In this document: positions 8,853 to 16,373 of the stretch, piece by piece
Position numbering within the stretch: the stretch's first letter is position 1
Layout of the letters: every line of letters begins with the position of its first letter
NCBI RefSeq assembly: GCF_013041805.1
Contig: NZ_JABDRI010000028.1
Coordinates: 30,323 to 94,322, forward strand
Length of the DNA: 64,000 bases
Source of the DNA: Lutibacter sp.
GTDB lineage: Bacteria > Bacteroidota > Bacteroidia > Flavobacteriales > Flavobacteriaceae
Reading direction: 5' to 3'
The notes under the pieces: model-generated
Told to the model about the DNA's origin: nothing
Database searches by the model: none
The model's input: only the letters and a program-made list of their open reading frames with translations
Translations under genes and position numbers: made by a program

Positions 8853-9399
8853 TATTTGTATTTTTATCTATTAGTATATTTCTTAATTTATTCCACCTAG
8901 GATCAATTTCCTTATTATTTTTCTCTAAATCTTCTTCTTTTATTTCTAACTCTCTTAACTTTTCTAAAACTTCTGATTGCAATGTACCATCATTTACACC
9001 TGGGTGAATTTTTTTTATAGGTACAGACAAAACTATTACTTCATAAATATATTGTGCAATATTAAATTTATAGTCTGAATATGGTATAATTATTAAATCT
9101 TCATTTTCATCATTAAATTCGTCTCCAAATTTTACAATTAAATTCATGCTTGTTTCAATTGGTTGATGAAACAATTCATTTGTAACATCACAGGTCACTT
9201 CAACCCAACCAGCTACACCAAAGCTTAATTCAAACATTGTTGCTTTTTTTAAAAAAGACAACTCTACTTTTATGTTTGAATTGTAAAATTCATCATAGTT
9301 AAAAAAATCAAAGAACTTCTTCTCAATTACATACTCAAATTGATGATTTCCTTCTTTTAATCCCATAAAAGAAATGTCATACTCTTTTAAATCTTTCAT
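8839..9399 (-). CDS. DUF177 (YceD-like) protein
   Basis: A 186-residue protein of the DUF177 family, recognised from its position directly before rpmF and the C-terminal block VPIKKIHPG followed by [11 protein letters not shown]. In plants and E. coli relatives are linked to 23S rRNA accumulation and L32 expression; that is family knowledge. There is no membrane span. The usual CxxC pair is not seen here. A TATCTTTG element stands 22 bases before the start. Confidence 0.85.
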   Translation of the reverse strand: MKDLKEYDISFMGLKEGNHQFEYVIEKKFFDFFNYDEFYNSNIKVELSFLKKATMFELSFGVAGWVEVTCDVTNELFHQPIETSMNLIVKFGDEFNDENEDLIIIPYSDYKFNIAQYIYEVIVLSVPIKKIHPGVNDGTLQSEVLEKLRELEIKEEDLEKNNKEIDPRWNKLRNILIDKNTNNGAS

Positions 9400-9421
9400 T
9401 TAGAACTTCAATTTGAGCGTG

Positions 9422-9429
9422 CAAAGATA
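9422..9429 (-). promoter_or_regulatory. -7 promoter element TATCTTTG for DUF177-rpmF
   Basis: Exact TAnnTTTG match followed by GC, the form seen several times in this window, 22 bases before the DUF177 start. Confidence 0.5.
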
Positions 9430-9455
9430 TAAAATTATAAATAAATTTTAAAAAT

Positions 9456-10508
9456 TTATCGTTTTTCTTTTTGCTTAGTTACATTTAATGGGTTTTCTGT
9501 CAAACTTTTATACTCTTCTCTAGTCTTGTAAATTTGAATTGCTGTAAAAACAGCTTCTTTAAATGAACTAATATTTGCTGCATTTTTTCCTGCTAATTCA
9601 TAAGCTGTACCGTGATCTGGAGAAGTTCTAATTTTATCCAATCCAGCCGTAAAATTTACACCCTCTCCAAAAGACAATGTTTTAAAGGGAGCTAATCCTT
9701 GGTCGTGGTACATGGCTAATATAGCATCAAAGTTTTTGTAATTTTCTGAACCAAAAAAACTATCTGCAGCATAAGGACCATAAACTAACTTTCCTTCCTT
9801 CTGAATATTAGCAATGGTGGGCATTATTATTTCATCATCTTCATTTCCAATAACGCCGTGATCTCCACAATGAGGATTAAGGCCTAAAATGGCAATTTTC
9901 GGTTTTGAGATAGCAAAATCTTGTTTTAATGTATTATACAAAATATCCACCTTTTTTTGAATTAATTCCGGAGTTATAGTTTCTGAAACTTTAGAAACAG
10001 GAATGTGTCCAGTTATGAGGCCTATTTTTAGTTTATCAGTCATTAAAATCATTAAACTTTCTCCATTTAATTGAGACTCTAAATATTCTGTATGACCAGG
10101 AAATTTAAAATCTTCTGACTGGATATTATCTTTATTAATAGGTGCTGTAACTAACACGTCTATTTCTCCTTTAGCCAATGAATTTGTAGATGCTTTTAAT
10201 GATTCAAACGCATATTTTCCAGAAGATTCTGTAGGTGTACCAAGATCAATTTGAAACTCTTCATTCCATAAATTTAAAATATTAAACTTACCATGAATTG
10301 CCTTATCAACATCCTTTATTCCGTTAAATGGAACATTTATATTCATATTTTTTTTATAGGCTGATATTAATTTTGTAGAGCCAAACAAAATAGGCGTACA
10401 AAAATCTAACATCCTTTTATCCAAAAATGTTTTCAAAGCAATTTCTATTCCAATACCATTATAATCTCCAATGGAAATACCTACTATTATTTTTTCAGAT
10501 TTGTTCAT
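9456..10508 (-). CDS. pdxA: 4-hydroxythreonine-4-phosphate dehydrogenase
   Basis: NAD-dependent oxidation of 4-phosphohydroxy-L-threonine in the DXP-dependent route to pyridoxal phosphate. The 350-residue protein carries the metal-binding histidines in FPGHTEYLE, LNPHCGDHG and MYHDQGLAPFK, and the substrate region TAGLDKIRTSPDHGTA. Length and order match the family. It is divergent from riboflavin synthase across 61 bases holding one -7 element for each direction. Confidence 0.95.
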   Translation of the reverse strand: MNKSEKIIVGISIGDYNGIGIEIALKTFLDKRMLDFCTPILFGSTKLISAYKKNMNINVPFNGIKDVDKAIHGKFNILNLWNEEFQIDLGTPTESSGKYAFESLKASTNSLAKGEIDVLVTAPINKDNIQSEDFKFPGHTEYLESQLNGESLMILMTDKLKIGLITGHIPVSKVSETITPELIQKKVDILYNTLKQDFAISKPKIAILGLNPHCGDHGVIGNEDDEIIMPTIANIQKEGKLVYGPYAADSFFGSENYKNFDAILAMYHDQGLAPFKTLSFGEGVNFTAGLDKIRTSPDHGTAYELAGKNAANISSFKEAVFTAIQIYKTREEYKSLTENPLNVTKQKEKR

Positions 10509-10527
10509 CTATAAGGTTTATTATGCT

Positions 10528-10535
10528 TAATTTTG
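10528..10535 (+). promoter_or_regulatory. -7 promoter element TAATTTTG for riboflavin synthase
   Basis: Exact TAnnTTTG match on the plus strand, 34 bases before the ATG. Confidence 0.45.
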
Positions 10536-10540
10536 AACGT

Positions 10541-10548
10541 CAAAAGTA
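10541..10548 (-). promoter_or_regulatory. -7 promoter element TACTTTTG for pdxA
   Basis: Exact TAnnTTTG match on the minus strand, 32 bases before the pdxA ATG. It lies only 5 bases from the ribE element, so both promoters cannot be occupied at once. Confidence 0.45.
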
Positions 10549-10569
10549 ATCAATAAAATTGATAAAATT

Positions 10570-11154
10570 ATGTTTACAGGTATAATTGAAAGTTTAGGTA
10601 TTGTTAAAAATATTGTTCAAGAAGGTGAAAATTATCATATAACTATTGAAAGTGATTTTACTAAAGAATTAAAAATTGACCAAAGTGTTGCTCATGATGG
10701 GGTTTGTTTGACAACAGTTCATGTGAATGGAAATGAATATACGGTAACTGCTATTAAAGAAACCCTCGACAAATCAAATTTTAAATTCCTTAAAATTGGA
10801 AATACAATTAATTTGGAGCGCGCAATGATACTTGGCGCAAGATTGGATGGCCATATTGTTCAAGGACATGTTGATCAAACAGCTATTTGCACAGGTGTAA
10901 GTGAAGAAGATGGTAGTTGGTTTTTTGATTTTGAATATGACACTACTTTAAATAACATCACTATAGAAAAAGGCTCAATAACAATTAATGGTGTAAGCTT
11001 AACAGTTGTTAATTCAAAAGAAAATACTTTTTCTGTTGCTATTATACCTTACACATTTGAACATACAAATTTTCACACCTTTAAAAAAGGTACGATTGTA
11101 AATTTAGAATTTGATGTTATAGGAAAGTACGTTGCGAAACTACTAAAGAAATAA
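10570..11154 (+). CDS. ribE: Riboflavin synthase, alpha chain
   Basis: Dismutates two 6,7-dimethyl-8-ribityllumazine molecules into riboflavin and the pyrimidinedione. The 194-residue protein shows the tandem lumazine-binding barrels: MFTGIIESLG with VAHDGVCLTTV in repeat one, and LDGHIVQGHVD with ITINGVSLTVV in repeat two. No other riboflavin gene is nearby and no FMN riboswitch-like leader fits in the short upstream gap. Confidence 0.95.
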   Translation: MFTGIIESLGIVKNIVQEGENYHITIESDFTKELKIDQSVAHDGVCLTTVHVNGNEYTVTAIKETLDKSNFKFLKIGNTINLERAMILGARLDGHIVQGHVDQTAICTGVSEEDGSWFFDFEYDTTLNNITIEKGSITINGVSLTVVNSKENTFSVAIIPYTFEHTNFHTFKKGTIVNLEFDVIGKYVAKLLKK

Positions 11155-11364
11155 TTACTTTTTTCGCTTTAGTTCATAAACACCGTATGCAATACCAGCG
11201 ATAAATAGATAAGACAAACCGCCATCTATTGGAAGTCCTACCGGAGGAGGAGGGTCATCGTTAGTTCCAGGTACAGGCACATCATTTTTTTGCGCAAAAG
11301 ACACAAAAAAACAAGACATAAGTAACAAAAAACTTAAAATGCTTCTTTTAAATTTAAGCTTCAT
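11155..11364 (-). CDS. Small secreted protein with PID-CTERM-like C-terminal sorting tail
   Basis: A 69-residue protein: signal peptide at 1-24 ending SFAQ, a short Pro/Asp-rich linker, then PVGLPIDGG at 41-49, a hydrophobic span at about 50-62 and a basic end (ELKRKK). This tripartite tail (short motif, span, positive cluster) is the form known in Bacteroidota as the PID-CTERM sorting domain. Apart from signal and tail almost nothing remains, as is usual for this group. The mature function is unknown; attachment or processing at the cell surface is inferred from the tail. The stop abuts the convergent ribE stop. Confidence 0.75.
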   Translation of the reverse strand: MKLKFKRSILSFLLLMSCFFVSFAQKNDVPVPGTNDDPPPPVGLPIDGGLSYLFIAGIAYGVYELKRKK

Positions 11365-11735
11365 TAGGGGTTTAGGGTTATTTTAAAGTTTAAAAAATCT
11401 AAAACATAGCATCGCAAAGATAGTATTTTTATTTTAAAACGTAAAAAACTTCCGAAATTCATGCTTTTCAATTATTTACAAAAATATATTTAAAATATAT
11501 ACAAACCCTAATTTTTAGTTGTAATTAAACCCATAGCGTATTATTTCATATAATTGGTTATTTTAAAGAAACGAAAAAGTTCATTTTTTATTTTACATTT
11601 AAAAATATTGTCTTTGTAAGAAAAAAAATGATGAAAACACTAATGTATACTATGCATAAGCTCATTACAATGTCTTAAATCATTGTGCTTGTGCCTTAAT
11701 CGCATTTCAAAAGCTTTGATGTATCAGTACCAATA
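11365..11735. other. Intergenic region without a recognisable gene
   Basis: Very AT-rich. It holds one TATCTTTG -7 element (11415-11422, minus strand, for the PID-tailed gene). I see no conserved ORF, no tRNA and no convincing hairpin. A 16-codon Met-rich frame at 11628-11678 is probably chance. Confidence 0.5.
11415..11422 (-). promoter_or_regulatory. -7 promoter element TATCTTTG for the PID-tailed gene
   Basis: Exact TAnnTTTG followed by GC, 50 bases before the start. Confidence 0.45.
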
Positions 11736-12023
11736 ATGAAGAATCTAAGTAATGTATTCTCAAAAAAAGCTGCAAAAAGTAATTCTTCTTGGAAGAACAT
11801 TAAAGCCAGGCTATCTGGCGTGCTAGTATCAATACTTGTATTTGTTTGGATTATTGGAATTATGATGTATGGAAGATACTTTATTAAAGGTTGGGAGAAA
11901 AAAATTAAACTAAAAAAGTTTTGTGATGAATTGGAAAAAACAATTCAAAAATGCCAATCTAAAAATAATACTTTCACTTTTAGGACTTATCTTAATTTAT
12001 ATTTTAGATATCAAGTTTCTTAA
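11736..12023 (+). CDS. Small basic membrane ORF, unknown (possibly 5' part of a frameshifted gene)
   Basis: Ninety-five codons: basic N-terminus (residues 9-26), one hydrophobic span at about 29-47, then a charged stretch likely to be helical (about 52-72). The end (from about residue 74) is polar and looks like out-of-frame reading. The next frame, from 11923, continues with two further spans. I recognise no family. It may be one of two overlapping small genes, or the front of a single three-span protein broken by a +1/-2 shift around 11945-11975. No ribosome site or promoter settles which. Confidence 0.35.
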   Translation: MKNLSNVFSKKAAKSNSSWKNIKARLSGVLVSILVFVWIIGIMMYGRYFIKGWEKKIKLKKFCDELEKTIQKCQSKNNTFTFRTYLNLYFRYQVS

Positions 12024-12111
12024 TTTTAAAATATGGTTATCTATTTTATTAACATTTATTTTCTTTTTAGGCGGATATATGGGCTTCTTGATTAAGCCAT
12101 CAGAAGATTAA
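11923..12111 (+). CDS. Small two-span membrane ORF, unknown (possibly 3' part of a frameshifted gene)
   Basis: Sixty-two codons from a GTG at 11923, or 61 from the ATG at 11926. Hydrophobic spans at about 14-29 and 35-54 and a short polar end. It overlaps the preceding ORF by about 100 bases in another frame. If the two are joined near residue 70 of the first, a coherent protein with three spans results. No family recognised. Confidence 0.35.
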   Translation: MMNWKKQFKNANLKIILSLLGLILIYILDIKFLNFKIWLSILLTFIFFLGGYMGFLIKPSED

Positions 12112-12212
12112 GCTTTACATAAAGTTACTAGAGATACTCTCACTCGGTTTTTATTGATTTTACGTTGTTTGGAAAATTCAAAACAGTGTTCTCTCAGTTC
12201 ACAAAGTTGCAT

Positions 12213-12250
12213 AAAAAAGACCTCATATTTCTATGAAGTCTTTATTTTTA
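12213..12250 (-). terminator. Intrinsic terminator after the tRNA gene
   Basis: AAAGACTTCATA-gaaa-TATGAGGTCTTT with one G-U pair and a T run on the minus strand, five bases beyond the tRNA 3' end. The other strand is also T-rich, so it could work both ways. Confidence 0.75.
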
Positions 12251-12254
12251 TTTG

Positions 12255-12328
12255 TGGTCCCACAAGGGCTCGAACCTTGGACCCCCTGATTATGAGTCAG
12301 GTGCTCTAACCAACTGAGCTATGAGACC
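12255..12328 (-). tRNA. tRNA with CAU anticodon (elongator Met or Ile2)
   Basis: The minus strand folds into a complete 74-base tRNA: acceptor GGTCTCA pairing with TGGGACC (one U-G pair), D arm GCTC/GAGC, anticodon stem CCTGA/TCAGG with loop CTCATAA and anticodon CAU, T arm with TTCGAGC, discriminator A. CCA is not encoded. CAU reads Met, or Ile(AUA) when TilS modifies C34; both types share this loop and I cannot decide from sequence. Confidence 0.95.
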
Positions 12329-12407
12329 GAAATTTAGGTGGCAAAAATAATACTTATTTATATGATGCACAATATTTATTTAAATAAAATAGTTCTAAAA
12401 AATAATT

Positions 12408-12415
12408 TAACTTTG
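12408..12415 (+). promoter_or_regulatory. -7 promoter element TAACTTTG
   Basis: Exact TAnnTTTG match 15 bases before the ATG at 12431. Confidence 0.45.
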
Positions 12416-12430
12416 TTAAAAACAACAAAC

Positions 12431-12949
12431 ATGCACAAAATCTTAATTTTACTGCTATTAATATTTCTTGTAAATATTAATTTATTTAGTCAAAACTCCG
12501 AATTAGATCGGCACCGTTTTATTGATGATGTTAGATTTGGAGGCGGTATTAACATTGGAGCTGGAAATAACTACTCAACATTTTCTATTTCACCAAGTGC
12601 CATTTATGATTTTTCAGATAAATTTAGTGCAGGTTTAAGTGCTACATATGTTTATGTTAAAAATAAATCTACTGTAAGTAGAACCACTAATATATACGGA
12701 GGAAGTGTTTTAGCTTTATATAAACCAATTAGAAATATGCAGTTTTCTACTGAATTTGAGCAACTAAAAATTAATCAAAATATTGCTTTTTTAAACGATG
12801 CTGATTTATGGCAATCTGCATTATATATTGGTGCAGAATATGTGACTGGCAATATTTCTATGGGTTTACGTTATGACGTTTTATTTGATAAAGCAACTAA
12901 TATTATATACTCATCTGCCTTATCACCAATTTTTAGAGTTTATTTTTAA
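12431..12949 (+). CDS. Small outer membrane beta-barrel protein
   Basis: The ATG at 12431 is chosen because it begins a signal peptide (MHKILILLLL to about LFSQ, 21 residues) and follows a -7 element; an upstream ATG at 12338 would start inside the promoter. The mature part of about 150 residues has short amphipathic strands with Gly/Tyr/Phe and ends in VYF, a typical barrel C-terminus. I recall this family as a common Flavobacteriaceae protein often mislabelled alpha-ketoglutarate decarboxylase; nothing here supports an enzyme. Its stop overlaps the convergent neighbour by 17 bases. Confidence 0.75.
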   Translation: MHKILILLLLIFLVNINLFSQNSELDRHRFIDDVRFGGGINIGAGNNYSTFSISPSAIYDFSDKFSAGLSATYVYVKNKSTVSRTTNIYGGSVLALYKPIRNMQFSTEFEQLKINQNIAFLNDADLWQSALYIGAEYVTGNISMGLRYDVLFDKATNIIYSSALSPIFRVYF

Positions 12950-13280
12950 ACCATACTTTTTGATATTCTCTTTTTAGAATTAAAAATGTTATTTGCTCGA
13001 CTAGCTGAGGTAATTCATTGCTTTTTATTGTTAGCAATTCTTTTTCAGAAACATCAACTCTATATAAAAAGTTCAAATAATCATCATATTTATTGGTTAT
13101 TAAATCAACTAAAATTTCGCTTAAGGATTGCTTGAGTTGATTTGGAGCCATAGACAAATCAAAATGTTCATCCAAATTTGATAATTGAAAATCTTTATTT
13201 AATTGTTCTATTAACTTTTTAAATAAATTTTCACTTTCAATTTTTTGAATAAGAGAAATTGAATTTTGCTCTGATAACAT
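12933..13280 (-). CDS. Conserved hypothetical protein following polyprenyl synthetase
   Basis: A 115-residue soluble, largely helical protein with no signal peptide or known motif. Its ATG overlaps the polyprenyl synthetase stop (TAATG), which shows translational coupling. The gene pair seems to be kept together in related genomes from memory. Function unknown. Confidence 0.7.
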   Translation of the reverse strand: MLSEQNSISLIQKIESENLFKKLIEQLNKDFQLSNLDEHFDLSMAPNQLKQSLSEILVDLITNKYDDYLNFLYRVDVSEKELLTIKSNELPQLVEQITFLILKREYQKVWFKNKL

Positions 13281-14251
13281 TATATGGTGCGTTTCATTAA
13301 ACTCAAACCAAAGTTTTTAAGAACTTCTTTTTTTTGTTTAGAAATTGACAAACTCTCTAAATCTTTAAATGCTTTATTCGTGTAACTTTCAATTTCTTGA
13401 ATTGTTATTTCCTTTAATTTGTTTCTTTCAAATAAAGCTGTCACTTCTTTAACTTTCTCCTCATTATGCTTATTTGAAGTATATAATTCTATCAATTTTT
13501 GTTTATCTTTAACATTACAAACTTCCAATGCTTTTAAAAATAAAAACGTTTTTTTATTTTCTAAAATATCTCCTCCAATTTGTTTCCCAAATACTGCAGC
13601 ATCTCCAAAGGTATCTAAAAAATCATCTTGCAATTGAAAAGCAATTCCAAGATTTAGACCGAAATCATAAATTACATCAGCCTCTTTATTACTAGCATTT
13701 GCAACAATAGCTCCCATTTTCATTGCCGCTGCAACTAAAACCGATGTTTTGTAAGTAATCATTTTTAAATATTCTGGAATTGAAACATCAGTTCTAGTTT
13801 CAAAATCCATATCAAATTGTTGGCCTTCACAAACTTGTAAAGATGTTGTATTGAAAAGCAACATCAATTTTTTAAAAGTAGAAGGCTCGTAAGTTTCAAA
13901 ACATTGATACGCCATAATCATCATGGCATCACCCGATAAAATTCCAGTATTTACATCCCACTTTTCGTGCACAGTAACTTGTCCTCTTCGTATTGGTGCG
14001 CTATCCATAATATCATCATGAATCAACGTGAAATTATGAAAAACCTCAATAGCTAGTGCCGCATCAAAAGCTTGTTTCACCTCTCCATTAAAAATTTCAC
14101 AAGTCATTAGTGTTAAAACTGGTCGTAATCTTTTACCTCCAAGTTGTAAAATATAATGTATTGGCTCATATAAATTAATAGGTTGTTTCACCTCAACTTT
14201 CTCATTTAAATACGCAATAAAATCATTTTTATAATTTTCAATCAAATCCAT
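13280..14251 (-). CDS. Polyprenyl diphosphate synthase (trans-type)
   Basis: Condenses isopentenyl diphosphate with allylic diphosphates to make long chains, probably for menaquinone or as geranylgeranyl/octaprenyl supplier. The 323-residue protein has the first Asp-rich motif DDIMD at residues 79-83 with RRGQ after it, and the second motif QLQDDFLD at 206-213. Residues before the first motif (HNFTLIHDD) are small enough for a long product, but chain length cannot be read reliably. Confidence 0.9.
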   Translation of the reverse strand: MDLIENYKNDFIAYLNEKVEVKQPINLYEPIHYILQLGGKRLRPVLTLMTCEIFNGEVKQAFDAALAIEVFHNFTLIHDDIMDSAPIRRGQVTVHEKWDVNTGILSGDAMMIMAYQCFETYEPSTFKKLMLLFNTTSLQVCEGQQFDMDFETRTDVSIPEYLKMITYKTSVLVAAAMKMGAIVANASNKEADVIYDFGLNLGIAFQLQDDFLDTFGDAAVFGKQIGGDILENKKTFLFLKALEVCNVKDKQKLIELYTSNKHNEEKVKEVTALFERNKLKEITIQEIESYTNKAFKDLESLSISKQKKEVLKNFGLSLMKRTI

Positions 14252-14338
14252 TTGTGTATAATTTTTGGTAAAAATACATCATTAAATATATTTTTAAATC
14301 TTCTATCTAATTTTAAATGTTATGAAATTGTTAAAACT

Positions 14339-14370
14339 ATGGAAACTTTTTTTGTTTCTAACGTTTCCAT
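14339..14370. promoter_or_regulatory. Candidate TetR operator (inverted repeat) over the efflux operon promoter
   Basis: ATGGAAAC (14339-14346) and GTTTCCAT (14363-14370) are exact inverted complements 16 bases apart; an inner GTTTC at 14354-14358 pairs with the same left arm at 7-base spacing. The repeat covers the -33 TTTG (14351-14354) and ends 4 bases before the -7 element. Confidence 0.6.
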
Positions 14371-14381
14371 TTGTATATTTG
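14351..14381 (+). promoter_or_regulatory. Promoter of the TetR-efflux operon (TTTG-N19-TATATTTG)
   Basis: TTTG at 14351-14354 and TATATTTG at 14374-14381 match the Bacteroidota -33/-7 consensus at standard spacing. The ATG at 14409 is 27 bases downstream. Confidence 0.7.
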
Positions 14382-14408
14382 CGCTCCATTTTAAATAAAA
14401 ATGATTTT

Positions 14409-15014
14409 ATGAAGCGTACTATTTTGCAAAAAGCAAGTGAAATTTTTTTAAAGCTTGGTTTTAAAAGTGTAACGATGGATGATATAGCAAATGAACTAGC
14501 CATATCAAAAAAAACTATTTATAAATATTTTAAAAACAAAGAAGACCTTGTAGATATAACTACTAGTTACTTGCATGAAGAAATGCACAAATCTGTACTT
14601 TGTATTTGTGATAAGGGCTACAATGCCATTGAAGAAAATTTTGAAATTAAAAAAATGTTTAAAGATTTATTGAAGAATTCCGATGATTCTCCAATGTTTC
14701 AATTAAAAAAATACTACCCTAAAACCTATTCAAAAGTTATGACAAAAGAATTCACCATGTTTAAAGATTGTATTTTGAATAATATTGAAAAAGGAATTAA
14801 GGAAGGTTTGTATAGAAAAGATATAGATAAGGAATTAACAACAAAATTTTACTTCTCTTTAGCTACGAGTGTTCATGATGCAAATTTTTATACTTATAAC
14901 AAAAATACACTAAATAAGCTTGAGACTAGTGTACTTGAATACCATACAAGAGCAATGGCTACATCAAAAGGATTACAAATTTTAGAAGAACAATTACAAA
15001 AAATTAACTATTAA
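14409..15014 (+). CDS. TetR/AcrR family regulator of the efflux operon
   Basis: The ATG at 14409 is used; an upstream in-frame ATG at 14322 lies before the promoter. The 201-residue protein has the TetR N-terminal helix-turn-helix at about 5-50 (MDDIANELAISKKTIYKYFKNKEDL) and a helical ligand domain. It is the first gene of an operon with tolC, hlyD and an RND pump, two bases before the tolC start, so it most likely represses its own operon through the inverted repeat in front of it. Confidence 0.92.
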   Translation: MKRTILQKASEIFLKLGFKSVTMDDIANELAISKKTIYKYFKNKEDLVDITTSYLHEEMHKSVLCICDKGYNAIEENFEIKKMFKDLLKNSDDSPMFQLKKYYPKTYSKVMTKEFTMFKDCILNNIEKGIKEGLYRKDIDKELTTKFYFSLATSVHDANFYTYNKNTLNKLETSVLEYHTRAMATSKGLQILEEQLQKINY

Positions 15015-15016
15015 GA

Positions 15017-16360
15017 ATGAGAAAATTATTAATTCTGTTTAGCGGAATACTGCTCAGCCTGAATGCTGAAGCTCAGGAAAAGATTTCGTTATCATTAGAC
15101 CAAGCTATTGATTACGCATTAATAAATAGCTATGCTGCGATAAATGCCAACAGAGATATAGATGCCGCAAAAAAGAAAAAGTGGGAAACCACCACTATTG
15201 GTTTACCACAAATAAGTGCCACAGTAGACTATCAAAACTGGATAAAACAACAGGTTTCTTTAATCCCAGCGGAATTTTTTGGTGGGAATGAAGGTGAATT
15301 TGCTGAAGTTGAATTTGGCACAAAACATTCTTTAAATGCTACAGCCACTTTAAGACAATTAATTTTTGATGGCTCCTATTTAGTTGGTTTACAATCAGCT
15401 AAAACCTATTTAAAAATATCTGAAAACGCCAAAGAAAAAACTGAATTAGGCATTAGGGAAGCCGTTATTAATGCCTATGGGAATGTACTTTTAAGTGAAG
15501 AAAGTATCTTAATTTTAGAAAATAATATCCTATCATTAGAAAAAACATTAAATGAAACCAGTCAAATGTATGTCAATGGTTTTATTGAGGAAGAAAGTGT
15601 TGAACAACTACAAATTACATTGGCTTCTATAAAAAGTCAATTATCAAAATCCCAACAACTAAACAATATTGCTTATAAAATGCTCAATATTACTTTGGGA
15701 ATTGATATTAATAGACCAATAATGCTAACTGATGATTTAAACTCTTTATCTATGAAGAATATAGATTTGGGTGTTTTATCTTCAAACTTAAGTGTTGAAA
15801 ATCATGTAGATTTTAAAATTGCAAAAAATACGGAAAAATCAAATGAGCTTTTAATGAAGCTTGAACAAAGTAAAGCGTTACCATCCCTAAGCAGTTTTGC
15901 AAACTTTGGATATATTGGGTTTGGTCAAAACTTTGAATTTCTCAATAAAGAACAACAATGGTTTGATTCTTCATTACTTGGCATTAGTTTAGAAATTCCA
16001 CTTTTCAGTAGTTTAGCTCGAAGTTCTCGAACACAACAAGCAAAAATTGAATTGGAAAAAGCCAAAACAAAGCTTACCGAAACGGAACAAACTTTAATGC
16101 TTCAGTTTGAAACTGCTAAAACCGAGTATAACTATAGTATTGAAGAATATGAAACTTCTAAACAAAATTTAGCGCTTGCTGAACGTATTGAAAAAAAACA
16201 ACAAATAAAATTTCGTGAAGGAATTTCTACAAGCTTTGAACTATCAGAAGCTCAACGACAATTATACACCATGCAGCAAAATTATTTACAAGCTATGCTT
16301 GCCATAATTACAAATAAAGCTGCTTTAGATAACGCATTAAACACACCTATTTATAACTAG
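15017..16360 (+). CDS. TolC family outer membrane efflux protein
   Basis: Forms the outer membrane tunnel of a tripartite pump. The 447-residue protein begins with a signal peptide (1-20, ending AEAQ), then the duplicated coiled-coil/beta repeat of the family: ISLSLDQAIDYAL near the start and the conserved EYETSKQNLALAERIEKKQQIKFREG segment (in parts) near the end, with the SSFELSEAQ-like block STSFELSEAQRQL. The gene follows tetR by two bases. Confidence 0.93.
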   Translation: MRKLLILFSGILLSLNAEAQEKISLSLDQAIDYALINSYAAINANRDIDAAKKKKWETTTIGLPQISATVDYQNWIKQQVSLIPAEFFGGNEGEFAEVEFGTKHSLNATATLRQLIFDGSYLVGLQSAKTYLKISENAKEKTELGIREAVINAYGNVLLSEESILILENNILSLEKTLNETSQMYVNGFIEEESVEQLQITLASIKSQLSKSQQLNNIAYKMLNITLGIDINRPIMLTDDLNSLSMKNIDLGVLSSNLSVENHVDFKIAKNTEKSNELLMKLEQSKALPSLSSFANFGYIGFGQNFEFLNKEQQWFDSSLLGISLEIPLFSSLARSSRTQQAKIELEKAKTKLTETEQTLMLQFETAKTEYNYSIEEYETSKQNLALAERIEKKQQIKFREGISTSFELSEAQRQLYTMQQNYLQAMLAIITNKAALDNALNTPIYN

Positions 16361-16373
16361 AAAATATCATAAA

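Noticed and set aside
11628..11678. A 16-codon Met-rich frame downstream of a weak -7-like element
   Set aside because: Too short, no following structural gene or attenuator, and no sign of conservation.
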